In this document: in pieces, positions 19,586 to 29,216 of the stretch
Position numbering within the stretch: position 1 is the first letter of the stretch
Layout: every line of letters starts with the position of its first letter
Source of the DNA: Thalassocella blandensis
GTDB lineage: Bacteria; Pseudomonadota; Gammaproteobacteria; Pseudomonadales; Cellvibrionaceae
Reading direction: 5' to 3'
Length of the DNA: 64,000 nucleotides
Assembly (NCBI GenBank): GCA_902141825.1
Contig: CABFPG010000002.1
Location: 62,001 to 126,000 of the forward strand
Position numbers and translations under genes: made by a program
The notes under the pieces: model-generated
Database searches by the model: none
What the model was told of the DNA's origin: nothing
The model's input: the letters and a program-made list of their open reading frames with translations, nothing else

Positions 19586-22500
19586 TCATCCCAACACTTC
19601 CGCTAAATACTGACCCGTGTATGACTTCTTACGTTTGGACACTGTCGCCGGGGTTCCTTGCGCAATAACCTTTCCGCCTTTGCTACCACCTTCAGGGCCC
19701 ATATCCACGACCCAGTCGGCTTCGGCAATTACGTCCAGATTGTGCTCAATCACCAGCACGGAATTACCGGCGTCTACCAGGCGGTGGAGGACGTGCAGCA
19801 GCTTATCGACATCGGCCATATGAAGGCCGACAGTCGGTTCGTCCAACACATACAAGTTGTGTGCAATGGAACGGCTGCGGTTATCACCAGGCGTCATGCG
19901 GGCTTTGGCCAGTTCGGAGACGAGTTTTATACGCTGAGCTTCACCACCAGACAAGGTCGGACTTTGCTGACCTAAGGTGAGGTAACCTAAGCCTACATCC
20001 TGCAACAGGCGCATGGCGTGGTGAACATTACTGATGGGCTCGAAGAACTCACAGGCTTCGTCCACATTCATCGCCAGCACGTGACCAATGTGTTTGCCTT
20101 TGTAGAGCACGCTTAAGGTTTCGTCGTTAAAGCGCCAGCCGTGGCAAACCTCACAATCCACCCGTACATCGGGTAGGAAATTCATTTCGACTTTGCGCAT
20201 GCCGTGGCCACCGCAAGCTTCGCAACGACCTTCGCCGGTGTTGAAGGAGAAGCGCGCGGGAGTATATCCGCGCAGGCGGGCATCTACTGTGCCGGCAAAC
20301 AATTTGCGAATGGTATCCCAAATACCAATGTAAGTGGCGGGGCAGGAGCGTGGCGTTTTACCGATAGGGGTTTGGTCCACTTCCAATATACGTTGAACAC
20401 TGTCCCAACCTTCGATACTGTCGCAGCCATTCCATTGAATGGCATTTTTACGTTTTGCAGCTATGGCCTTTTTCAGATTTGCATGCAGTACTCCGCGAAC
20501 CATGGTGCTTTTTCCGCTACCACTCACGCCGCTGATACAAACTAGCTGGCGCAGTGGCAGACTTAAGCTCACATTATTTAAGTTGTTCATGTGGGCGTTG
20601 TTGATGGTCAGCATTTCTTTTTCAAATTGGCTGCGCATTTCCTGGTTACGTATATCCGGCAATGGGTGGCGCAGGGGTTTTGAAAGCATCTGCCCAGTCA
20701 GAGACGCTTTGGCCTTGATCAGTTTGGTAAGCTTTCCTTCCGCGACCACTTCACCACCATTAACGCCAGCTTGCGGTCCCATGTCGATGATATGATCCGC
20801 TTCGCGAATAGTATCTTCATCATGTTCTACCACGACCACCGTATTGCCTTGCGTTTGCAACTCGCGCAGGGTGTCGATAAGTTTACGGTTGTCGCGGGTA
20901 TGCAAACCTATGGTGGGCTCGTCCAACACATAACACACGCCTTGCAGACTACTGCCCAATTGCGCGGCTAAACGAATACGTTGCGCCTCGCCACCACTTA
21001 ACGTTGGCGCTGCACGGTCCAGACTTAAATAATCGAGCCCGACTTTAATTAAAAACTGCAGACGGTTTTGCATCTCGACTAATAAGTCACGCGCAATGGC
21101 TTGCTCGTGGGTTTTGAGTTTTAACTTATTGAAAAAACCTGCTGCAGCGTCTACTGGCATTGCAGCCAATTCTGCTATGGAGTGGTTATGAAAACGTACG
21201 GCTAAAGCCGTCGCATTTAAGCGGGTGCCGTCACACGCAGGACAGGTATGTGGCTCGGCATCATCTTCGTTACTAAGCCAGGTTTCTTCTTCACCACTTT
21301 GTTCTTCGTCGAAATTGTTTAGCACTTCGCCGGTGCCGTAACAAGTGTGGCACCAACCATGTTTTGAGTTGTAACTGAATAAACGAGGGTCCAACTCATC
21401 AAAACCGCAGCCACAACTGGGGCAGGCACGTTCAGTGGAAAAGAGCTGCTCTTTATCTTTCGCTTTCGCTGAAGATTTAGCGTTAAGCTCTGCCGGCGCC
21501 ACAATTACAATACCGTTACCCAGCTTTAAGCTTTGAGCCAGGGCTTCAGTCAGAGCTTTCTCATTTGCCGCAGAGACTTTAATCGTGGCCAACGGCAGTT
21601 CAATGTCGTGCTCTTTGTAGCGATCCAGTTTTGGCCAGTTATCGGTAGGCTGGTATTCGCCGTCCACACGCAATTGCGGATAGTTGCGTGCAGCGGCCCA
21701 TTCGGCAAGTTCACGGTAAATACCTTTTCGGGCAACGACCATTGGCGCCAACAGCGTTACGGTTTTATTTCGCCAGGTTTTTTGCAGGCGCGCAAGAATG
21801 GATGCTTGCGTTTGTGGCTCAATTGCCAGGTCGCAATCTGGGCAATATTGGGTACCGAGTTTTACGTACAATAAACGCAGGTAGTGATAAATTTCCGTGA
21901 GTGTTGCAACAGTACTTTTACGGCCTCCACGACTGGTGCGCTGTTCTATGGCGACAGCAGGAGGAATACCGTAAATGGCATCCACATCTGGCCGGCTGGC
22001 CGGTTGCACAAACTGGCGAGCGTAGGCATTTAAGCTTTCTAAATAGCGGCGCTGGCCTTCGCCAAACACCAGATCAAAAGCCAAAGTACTTTTACCGCTG
22101 CCACTCACTCCGGAGATCACTGTTAACTGGTTGTGCGGAATGGTTACATCCACGTTTTTCAGATTATGTTCACGGGCTTTGTGAATACTAATCGCTTTAG
22201 CGGCTTTTTTGGCTGCAGCCAGCGTTTTGGTGGTTTTGCTGAGCTTCGGTGCTTTCCCCAGATTTTTCTCATAAGTCACGAGTGCATGTGACGTGTAACC
22301 TTTGCTTGCAGCCATCAATTGCTCGGGCGTACCTTCCGCCACTATTTGGCCACCGCCATCTCCGCCTTCTGGCCCCATATCAATAAGCCAGTCTGCCGCA
22401 CGAATGACATCCAGGTTATGCTCAATCACTATCATACTGTGGCCCGCGGCCAGCAGCTGACGGAAGGCCTGCATTAATACTGTGATATCCGCAAAGTGCA

Positions 22501-25186
22501 AACCGGTAGTCGGCTCATCAAATAAAAACAGTATGTGATTTTTATCTGTCTTGGCTTTATTCGCTTTAACTGGGGCGGTTTTTGCCAGGTGACCAGCCAA
22601 TTTTAAACGTTGTGCTTCGCCACCACTCAATGTGGGCACAGCTTGCCCCAGCTGCAGGTAATCCAACCCTACATCGGAGAGAGGTTTAAGAGTTTTGAGT
22701 ACATCCTTTTGATCTTTAAAAAAGTCCAGCGCTTCAGTGACAGTCATCGCGAGTACATCTGCAATGGAAACTGCGCGGCCGTTTTCGTCCAGCACATTCA
22801 CTTCTAAAATTTCATCACGAAAACGCTTGCCATCGCAATCCGGGCAACGCAGATATACATCACTTAAAAACTGCATTTCAACGTGTTCAAAACCATTTCC
22901 CTGGCATGTGGGGCAGCGACCATTGCCGCTGTTAAAACTGAAAATACCCGGCGTGTACTTGCGCTCTTTCGCTAATGGCGTGGCGACAAACAGCTTGCGA
23001 ATCGCATCGAACGCTCCTACGTAAGTTGCTGGCGTAGACCGGGTTGTTTTGCCAATGGGGCTTTGGTCTACCAGTACTACCTGGTCTATATCCGCAGCGC
23101 CGGCAATGGCTTTGTGTTCACCCGGTGCTTCGGTTTGCTGGCCTTGTATTTTAAGCAGAGCGGGGTAGAGCACATCGCGCATCAATGTACTTTTGCCCGA
23201 TCCGCTGACGCCAGTAAGACATACCAGCTTTTTCAGAGGAATGGCAACGTCGATATTTTTTAAATTGTGCGCAGTGGCGCCTTCAATTGTAAGGCTGCTA
23301 GTTACGTAACTTCCTGCCATGTCGGCCACTTTGGACGTGCTGGTCAGGGCACCAATATCCCCGGCAGTTACCTGTTTACGGCCACTTAGATAATCTGAGG
23401 TAATGTTGTTTTTATGTTTTAGCAGTTGGCCAGGCGTACCGAAAAACTCAATATTACCGCCTTGCTTACCGGGCAACGGACCTATATCTAAAATACGGTC
23501 GGCGGCGATAATTACTTGAGGATCATGCTCTACCACCAATAACGAATTACCGGCATCGCGCAGACGTTGCAGCACTTTCACCAAGCGATCGATGTCACGC
23601 GGGTGTAGACCTACGGAGGGCTCATCTAACACAAACAGTGTGTTAACCAATGATGTACCGAGGGCCGTTGTTAAATTTATGCGCTGCACTTCACCGCCAC
23701 TTAACGTGCGACTTTGGCGATCCAGAGTTAGGTATTCCAAACCCACTTCACACAAATAATTCAAGCGCGCACGAATGTCTTTCAGCAGAATTTGGCTGGC
23801 TTCGTCACTGTCGTGCTGCTCTTCAGCAAGTTGCTCAAAAAACACGACGGCCTGGCTCAGTGGCAGACACATAATATCGTGAACATGCAGCCCCGGTAGT
23901 TTTTGAAAGCCAGCTTCTTTAATACGAGTACCGACGGGACGGAAACGCTGTCTGCCATTTAACGCCGTATCAGCTGCATTGCGGCTGCCCACGCGCCACC
24001 AAAGGCTTTCAGGTTTTAATCGAGCACCCTCACAAACCGTACATGGTGTATACGCGCGGTATTTCGACAGCAACACCCGTATGTGCATTTTGTAGGACTT
24101 GCTTTCGAGCCATTCAAAAAAGCGAGCCACACCATACCAAACGCGATCATCCCAATGACCTTCGCCGTCCCACACCCATGATTGCTGCTCGGGCGTCAGT
24201 TCTCGCCACGGTTTGGTAATGGGAATGCCACGTTTTTTGGCAAAGCGAAGCAATTCTTTTTGATCGTGAGAATAAGTTGGAGTCTGGAAGGGTTTAATGG
24301 CTCCGTCTTTAAGGCTCTTGCTTTCGTCTGGAATCACGAGGCCCTGGTCCACTCCAATTATGCGGCCAAACCCACGACAAGCTTCGCACGCGCCAATAGG
24401 CGAGTTGAACGAAAACTGGCTGGGCAATGGCTCCGCGTAGCTGAGGTCACAATCCGGGCAGTGGTGATGACTACTGAACTTTAACGGCGCTTGCGGTTCC
24501 ATCTCATTATTTAGCGGGTACACCAATGCATGGCCTTTACCGTAGTACATCGCATGTTCCAGCGCTTCGCTTAAGCGGCTGCGATTGTCTTCGGTAAGTT
24601 TTAAGCGATCTTGCACCACCTCCACGCGCTGACCATCGCGGGTGTGCATGCGGGCGTAACCTTGTTGGTTGAGCAGGGCCAACACATCGTCATCACTCAA
24701 GCCTTCGGGTACGGTGATTGGCATACATACCATTAAGCGAGCATCTTTTTTTAAGGCGCTAAATAACTCGTTGACCACGCTTTGCGGGCTGTCTTGCACC
24801 ACTTCACGTCCACATCCAGAACAGTACAAATGCGCTAATCGCGCATATAGCAGCTTTAAATAGTCGTTGAGTTCTGTCATGGTGCCCACAGTTGAGCGAG
24901 AAGTGCGCACTGTGTTGCTTTGCTCAATGGCAATAGCAGGGGGAATACCGTCAATGGAATCCACTGCGGGTTTATCCATCCGGTCCAAAAACTGGCGTGC
25001 GTATGCGGAGAAGGTTTCAACGTAACGGCGTTGTCCTTCCGCGTAAATGGTATCAAACGCAAGCGTGGATTTGCCGGCACCGCTGCGGCCGGTAACCACA
25101 ACCAATTCGCCTAACGGAATGTCGAGGTTTAAATTTTTTAGATTGTTTTGGCGTGCGCCACGCACGCGAAGCAAGTCATCAGTCAT
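19586..25186 (-). CDS. Double-length UvrA (tandem fusion of two UvrA units)
   Basis: 1866 residues, twice the usual 940. Residues 1-990 and 995-1866 are each a complete UvrA-like unit. Four Walker A motifs are visible: G-R-S-G-A-G-K-S-T near residue 35 (unusual for UvrA, whose usual form is GVSGSGKSS), then G-V-S-G-S-G-K-S-T near 660, 1030 and 1560. Four ABC signatures (LSGGEVQRINL, LSGGEAQRLKL, LSGGEAQRIRL, LSGGEAQRIKL) and several CxxC zinc motifs in each half. It probably acts as a self-contained DNA-damage scanning ATPase, or in resistance to a DNA-binding compound. No LexA box was seen upstream. A normal uvrA is expected elsewhere. Confidence 0.92.
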   Translation of the reverse strand: MTDDLLRVRGARQNNLKNLNLDIPLGELVVVTGRSGAGKSTLAFDTIYAEGQRRYVETFSAYARQFLDRMDKPAVDSIDGIPPAIAIEQSNTVRTSRSTVGTMTELNDYLKLLYARLAHLYCSGCGREVVQDSPQSVVNELFSALKKDARLMVCMPITVPEGLSDDDVLALLNQQGYARMHTRDGQRVEVVQDRLKLTEDNRSRLSEALEHAMYYGKGHALVYPLNNEMEPQAPLKFSSHHHCPDCDLSYAEPLPSQFSFNSPIGACEACRGFGRIIGVDQGLVIPDESKSLKDGAIKPFQTPTYSHDQKELLRFAKKRGIPITKPWRELTPEQQSWVWDGEGHWDDRVWYGVARFFEWLESKSYKMHIRVLLSKYRAYTPCTVCEGARLKPESLWWRVGSRNAADTALNGRQRFRPVGTRIKEAGFQKLPGLHVHDIMCLPLSQAVVFFEQLAEEQHDSDEASQILLKDIRARLNYLCEVGLEYLTLDRQSRTLSGGEVQRINLTTALGTSLVNTLFVLDEPSVGLHPRDIDRLVKVLQRLRDAGNSLLVVEHDPQVIIAADRILDIGPLPGKQGGNIEFFGTPGQLLKHKNNITSDYLSGRKQVTAGDIGALTSTSKVADMAGSYVTSSLTIEGATAHNLKNIDVAIPLKKLVCLTGVSGSGKSTLMRDVLYPALLKIQGQQTEAPGEHKAIAGAADIDQVVLVDQSPIGKTTRSTPATYVGAFDAIRKLFVATPLAKERKYTPGIFSFNSGNGRCPTCQGNGFEHVEMQFLSDVYLRCPDCDGKRFRDEILEVNVLDENGRAVSIADVLAMTVTEALDFFKDQKDVLKTLKPLSDVGLDYLQLGQAVPTLSGGEAQRLKLAGHLAKTAPVKANKAKTDKNHILFLFDEPTTGLHFADITVLMQAFRQLLAAGHSMIVIEHNLDVIRAADWLIDMGPEGGDGGGQIVAEGTPEQLMAASKGYTSHALVTYEKNLGKAPKLSKTTKTLAAAKKAAKAISIHKAREHNLKNVDVTIPHNQLTVISGVSGSGKSTLAFDLVFGEGQRRYLESLNAYARQFVQPASRPDVDAIYGIPPAVAIEQRTSRGGRKSTVATLTEIYHYLRLLYVKLGTQYCPDCDLAIEPQTQASILARLQKTWRNKTVTLLAPMVVARKGIYRELAEWAAARNYPQLRVDGEYQPTDNWPKLDRYKEHDIELPLATIKVSAANEKALTEALAQSLKLGNGIVIVAPAELNAKSSAKAKDKEQLFSTERACPSCGCGFDELDPRLFSYNSKHGWCHTCYGTGEVLNNFDEEQSGEEETWLSNEDDAEPHTCPACDGTRLNATALAVRFHNHSIAELAAMPVDAAAGFFNKLKLKTHEQAIARDLLVEMQNRLQFLIKVGLDYLSLDRAAPTLSGGEAQRIRLAAQLGSSLQGVCYVLDEPTIGLHTRDNRKLIDTLRELQTQGNTVVVVEHDEDTIREADHIIDMGPQAGVNGGEVVAEGKLTKLIKAKASLTGQMLSKPLRHPLPDIRNQEMRSQFEKEMLTINNAHMNNLNNVSLSLPLRQLVCISGVSGSGKSTMVRGVLHANLKKAIAAKRKNAIQWNGCDSIEGWDSVQRILEVDQTPIGKTPRSCPATYIGIWDTIRKLFAGTVDARLRGYTPARFSFNTGEGRCEACGGHGMRKVEMNFLPDVRVDCEVCHGWRFNDETLSVLYKGKHIGHVLAMNVDEACEFFEPISNVHHAMRLLQDVGLGYLTLGQQSPTLSGGEAQRIKLVSELAKARMTPGDNRSRSIAHNLYVLDEPTVGLHMADVDKLLHVLHRLVDAGNSVLVIEHNLDVIAEADWVVDMGPEGGSKGGKVIAQGTPATVSKRKKSYTGQYLAEVLG

Positions 25187-25597
25187 GGCTGGTAATACGA
25201 CCCTGCGAATAAATTGGTTTAATGGGTGGCACGTTTTATAGCAAATGAAAAACGGCAGATAAAAATAGCGCGAGGTTAAATGATGTTATTTCGCCCTTTA
25301 AATTTCGGATTCGCGCATAAAATACATGTAAATACATCCAGTGAAAAGGCGTAATAAAATATTACTGCAGGTTTGACTCTTCGACCGCCAGAAAACGGTG
25401 TAAAAAATTGCTATTTCAGACCAAAAGATCATTTATTGGTCACATCGATTAAATTCCAGCTTCGAAGTCAACCGCCTTTAAAACGACCATGATCCCATTC
25501 AATTAATAAAAAGTGTTCGTTTTATGAAAGATCTATTTTCAGTGTTATCTTAATAGGCAACATAAACCTTTCCTCTTTCGTTACATTAGGAGCAATC
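25187..25597. other. Intergenic region, nothing recognised
   Basis: 411 nt between divergent genes. I looked for a CTG-N10-CAG SOS box upstream of uvrA and found none. Confidence 0.4.
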
Positions 25598-26593
25598 ATG
25601 CAATATCGCCGTTTAGGCAAAGCCGGATTAAAAATATCCGCTTTCTCACTAGGTTCGTGGGTCACCTTTGGTAAACAAGTCGACATAAGCGATGCGAAAA
25701 CCTTACTAAAAACCGCCTACGATGCAGGCATAAACTTCTTTGACAATGCCGAGGGGTACGAAGCAGGGGAGTCGGAAAAGATTATGGGGGATGCCATTCA
25801 GGGCTTAGGCTTGGCACGAGATACCTTCGCTGTATCATCGAAAGTATTTTGGGGAGGCGACAAGCAAATGCAAATCGGCTTAAGCGCGAAACACGTGCGT
25901 GATGCCTGCGACGCCGCTTTACAGCGCCTCAAAGTCGATTACCTGGATTTATATTATTGCCATCGACCCGATGTCGATACACCTATCGAAGAAACCGTTC
26001 GTGCCATGCACAATCTCATTCAACAAGGCAAGGTGATGTATTGGGGCACCAGCGAATGGAGTGCAAGCCAAATAGTAGAAGCCTATGGCATCGCGAAGGC
26101 TAATAATTTAACGCCACCCACCATGGAGCAACCACAATATAATTTACTGCATCGGGACAAAGTAGAAGGCGAGTTTGCCCCTCTGTATGAAAAATTTGGC
26201 ATGGGTACTACCGTTTGGTCACCGTTGGCCAGCGGCATACTCACCGGAAAGTATAACGAGGGCATTCCCGACGATAGCCGTTTAACTTTGCCGGGTTATG
26301 AATGGTTGCGAGACCTTTGGAGCAATGAAGACGGCATACAAAAGCTGGAAAAAGTAAAACAGTTAACCGCATTAGCCAATAACATCGGCATAAGCCCAAC
26401 GCACTTATCGCTCGCATGGTGTTTAACCAACCCCAACGTGTCAACAGTCATCCTGGGCGCTTCGCGCTTATCTCAACTGGAAGACAATCTGAAAGCAATG
26501 GATGCACTTGAAAAACTGACACCTGAAGTACTGGAAAAAATAGAAACTATCGTTGACAACAAACCCGCCGGCCCAGAGCGGTTTGGTCAATAG
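25598..26593 (+). CDS. Aldo/keto reductase (Kv-beta / YghZ-like)
   Basis: 331 residues with AGGAGC upstream. NADPH-dependent carbonyl reductase fold. The catalytic tetrad is intact: D49 (FFDNAEGY), Y54, K82 (SSK) and H122 (YYCHRPD). The C-terminal nucleotide-binding segment reads S-T-V-I-L-G-A-S-R-x-x-Q. Closest in style to voltage-gated potassium channel beta-subunit-like reductases, usually involved in detoxifying reactive aldehydes. Physiological substrate unknown. Confidence 0.93.
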   Translation: MQYRRLGKAGLKISAFSLGSWVTFGKQVDISDAKTLLKTAYDAGINFFDNAEGYEAGESEKIMGDAIQGLGLARDTFAVSSKVFWGGDKQMQIGLSAKHVRDACDAALQRLKVDYLDLYYCHRPDVDTPIEETVRAMHNLIQQGKVMYWGTSEWSASQIVEAYGIAKANNLTPPTMEQPQYNLLHRDKVEGEFAPLYEKFGMGTTVWSPLASGILTGKYNEGIPDDSRLTLPGYEWLRDLWSNEDGIQKLEKVKQLTALANNIGISPTHLSLAWCLTNPNVSTVILGASRLSQLEDNLKAMDALEKLTPEVLEKIETIVDNKPAGPERFGQ

Positions 26594-26696
26594 AAGAGGG
26601 CAGACACTCCGAATAGAGCGACCGTGTGAATATATGGTACGCCATTGGTTGCCGTGCAATTCAACATTGTACGGCGTTACTCTTTGGAGGGATTTA

Positions 26697-27296
26697 GTGT
26701 TTTTAAAGAAATTTGAAACACTTATGCATTATTCGTTACCAACTATAATCAACTATCACTATTTAGCATACCCGTTGATGCCAGCAGAGCCACTTATAAG
26801 CTCACTGCCTCCTAAAATTCCACGATTACAAGTGATTGCTCTCATGAAAATAGTCGATTCTTATACAACTCTGAAGACAAGTGATATTGAGATAATTGAG
26901 AAGAAACTTGGAATAACTCTACCCAAAGATTACCGGAAATTCCTTTTACAGAATAATGGAGGAAAACCAATTCCTGATGCGGTAAAACTTGAAGGAGAGT
27001 ATTTTGACTACGTTGCATGTTTCTACGGGATCAGATCTAGTAACTATTCTGATGACCTTTTCAGAAATGTAAGGGAGTACGATGGTTATATACCACCGCA
27101 CTATCTTCCCATTGGCGAGAGTCCGGGTGGTGATATTTACTGTCTATCCTTGATAGCCGAAGAATTGGGTGCCGTGTACTATTGGGATCATGAATTGGCG
27201 AACTATGAAGGCGATCCATGGGAAGAAAATATGATAAAGCTGGCACCAGCTTTAACCGAGTTCCTAGCAGGACTATACCATGAGCAAAACACATAA
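26697..27296 (+). CDS. SMI1/KNR4 (SUKH) domain protein
   Basis: 199 residues from a GTG with an ideal GGAGG seven nt upstream. An alternative start is the ATG at 26844, which would leave just the SUKH domain. The domain carries the family signature L-G-I-T-L-P-K-D-Y-R-K-F-L and later L-P-I-G-E-S-P-G-G-D. SUKH proteins often act as immunity proteins against polymorphic toxins, although no toxin is adjacent here. AT-rich, like the next genes, which suggests acquired DNA. Confidence 0.8.
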   Translation: MFLKKFETLMHYSLPTIINYHYLAYPLMPAEPLISSLPPKIPRLQVIALMKIVDSYTTLKTSDIEIIEKKLGITLPKDYRKFLLQNNGGKPIPDAVKLEGEYFDYVACFYGIRSSNYSDDLFRNVREYDGYIPPHYLPIGESPGGDIYCLSLIAEELGAVYYWDHELANYEGDPWEENMIKLAPALTEFLAGLYHEQNT

Positions 27297-27450
27297 CCAG
27301 CACTCGACCATCGGTGTGCTCTCAAACCTAAAATGGATATGTAATATCTTGTAATATCTATCTACAGTTCGCCGGTTTAAGTTTGGATCTATTGAATCTA
27401 TAAGGGATTCGATTAGTTACTCAAATTAAACTATAAGGTGGATATTTATT

Positions 27451-27912
27451 ATGAACATAGAAAGTGAAATTACCGAAGCATGCCCTGTTATTTGGAAAAA
27501 AAGTTATGAGGGCACCATCGTTGGTATAAAATGGCAGGCGACGGCATCTCTGGAAAAGTGTAATAACAATTTTTATATGCAAGTTGATGCTATCGTATTA
27601 GGTAATCACCATCGATTCAAATTGCCCGTGACTGGAAATACAGAAAAGTATATAACCATTGACGGGGTAAAGGGTTGGTACAAGATTAGCGGGTATAGCC
27701 TAACTAGCAGTTCAATCCGTTTTCAAGTAGACATTCAAGTTCAGTTCGTGTTTTGGTACAACGTGGTTAGCGATTGGGTTGTAGCGAATTTTTCCAAGCT
27801 GGAAAACAAAGAGTTATCGAGCTTAGTTATGGAACATGCCCAAGAAATCGAAGGGACAATAGGATTAAAAAACATTCCAAATGAAATTTGGAATGAGCAA
27901 GATCCACTGTAA
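27451..27912 (+). CDS. Hypothetical protein, unrecognised
   Basis: 153 residues, start supported by AAGGTGGA. Contains alternating beta strands in the first 110 residues (I-K-W-Q-A-T-A-S-L) and an acidic helix at the end. No signal peptide. Its place between a SUKH protein and a possible cysteine-peptidase-like protein fits an orphan immunity or effector gene, but that is inference only. Confidence 0.5.
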   Translation: MNIESEITEACPVIWKKSYEGTIVGIKWQATASLEKCNNNFYMQVDAIVLGNHHRFKLPVTGNTEKYITIDGVKGWYKISGYSLTSSSIRFQVDIQVQFVFWYNVVSDWVVANFSKLENKELSSLVMEHAQEIEGTIGLKNIPNEIWNEQDPL

Positions 27913-28284
27913 TTAAACTTGGCATAGCAAACCATGTTTAGCAACGCCCCTCTGGATTTAGTTCGCAAATAGCTAACGCCAGTTTACGTAACACTACTCT
28001 CCGTTGGGGCGCATGCTTTTGAAAAAACATCTTAAACCTTTACGAAAATTCATATCCGAATATACGAAATTCAGACCACAGAAATTACTGAAAAATATTT
28101 TTCATTTGCTGAGCGATTCTCTTACTTTTTTCAGTATTATTCTAGGTGAAAAAAATACCAGTATTTCACATTCTTGCCTGACATCAAACCAGACTCCATT
28201 GACGCTAAAATATATTGAGTTTGGCCTAGAATCACTAACTAAAAACTTAATTCCATTTTATTAAGCTTACAGCAAGGACAGAAC
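27913..28284. other. Intergenic region, no supported gene
   Basis: An open frame at 28004-28264 has no ribosome-binding site and an uninformative, Leu/Lys-rich product; it is not called. Confidence 0.4.
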
Positions 28285-28908
28285 ATGCCTTTTGATTATG
28301 CAAAAGCCAGCCAACAAATTGACGATACATCTTGTGGATGCTGTACGACTGCCTGGGTTTTAAAAACCCTTAATCAGAGGAGACAGCTCAAACTTCCGAA
28401 TGGAGCCAGACTTAAGAATCAGGGGCGAGCTAGGTACTGGGACATAGGTAATAGCATGATGGAAGAAGATTTGTTTCCTATCCGTGAAAAGCACGGATTA
28501 GAAACGACTATGCCTAGCAGCATTGTAAGAACAATTTTGACGAATACACGAAATGTCCACCTCGTTCTTGAAACCTCACCTACGATTGAAACTATTTTTA
28601 ATAAATCTGGTTATGCTAACGAGGTAACAGCGCTTTTAGCAGCCGTAAATAATAGCTCAAATGCAGAACATGTGTATATCGATACGTATTTACGACGTCC
28701 CGCTGCAACACATCTGTGTTCAATTGGTTTAATGGGCAGGACTGACAATTCACTCCACTGGCTGTATCAGGAAGCAGGCAATGGGTCCTGGTGTGATCCA
28801 GGCATGCCCAACAACCGACACTGGTTCAAAGCTCACACCGCATACAGCTCCGCGGGAAAGGGTTCTTTAGGATTGCCTTTAGGTGTCAATATTTATATTT
28901 ACAAATAA
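28285..28908 (+). CDS. Possible cysteine-peptidase-like protein, unrecognised
   Basis: 207 residues with AAGGACAG upstream. The N-terminus has I-D-D-T-S-C-G-C-C-T-T-A-W, a helix-capping Cys context like that of papain-fold peptidases, and a later S-L-H-W-L-Y that could provide the His. No signal peptide, so cytoplasmic, or exported by a specialised system. No close family recalled. It might be an effector, transglutaminase-like enzyme or toxin. Context: AT-rich island with a SUKH gene upstream. Confidence 0.5.
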   Translation: MPFDYAKASQQIDDTSCGCCTTAWVLKTLNQRRQLKLPNGARLKNQGRARYWDIGNSMMEEDLFPIREKHGLETTMPSSIVRTILTNTRNVHLVLETSPTIETIFNKSGYANEVTALLAAVNNSSNAEHVYIDTYLRRPAATHLCSIGLMGRTDNSLHWLYQEAGNGSWCDPGMPNNRHWFKAHTAYSSAGKGSLGLPLGVNIYIYK

Positions 28909-29216
28909 TAAAATAGCCAAACTTCAATCAGTATTCGTTGTGGGCCTTCAACCCTCGAAAAACATATTGCCACTTGAAAGGGCATTGCAAATAGATTTAT
29001 CCATCAAATTGACACGATTCAATATATTGTGGCGATTAGACTATTTGAGGTTAATTGCCTGCCCACCGCTTAGCATCCTATCTCTTTCAAAATCACCTTG
29101 CTCATCCAAGGTGATTCCAGCAACTTTCACACCGGCATTTGCTTCCATGGGGAAAAAGCAGGGCCACCCGTTACCTCGATAATTATGACCCCGTCAGGAT
29201 ATCGACAAAAAACGTT
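28909..29216. other. Intergenic region, nothing recognised
   Basis: About 310 nt between convergent genes. No clear terminator hairpin. Confidence 0.35.

Noticed and set aside
25187..25597. SOS box upstream of the giant uvrA
   Set aside because: No CTG-N10-CAG palindrome seen; LexA control is not supported.
28004..28264. 86-codon frame before the cysteine-peptidase-like gene
   Set aside because: No ribosome-binding site and a Leu/Lys-rich product with no recognisable pattern.
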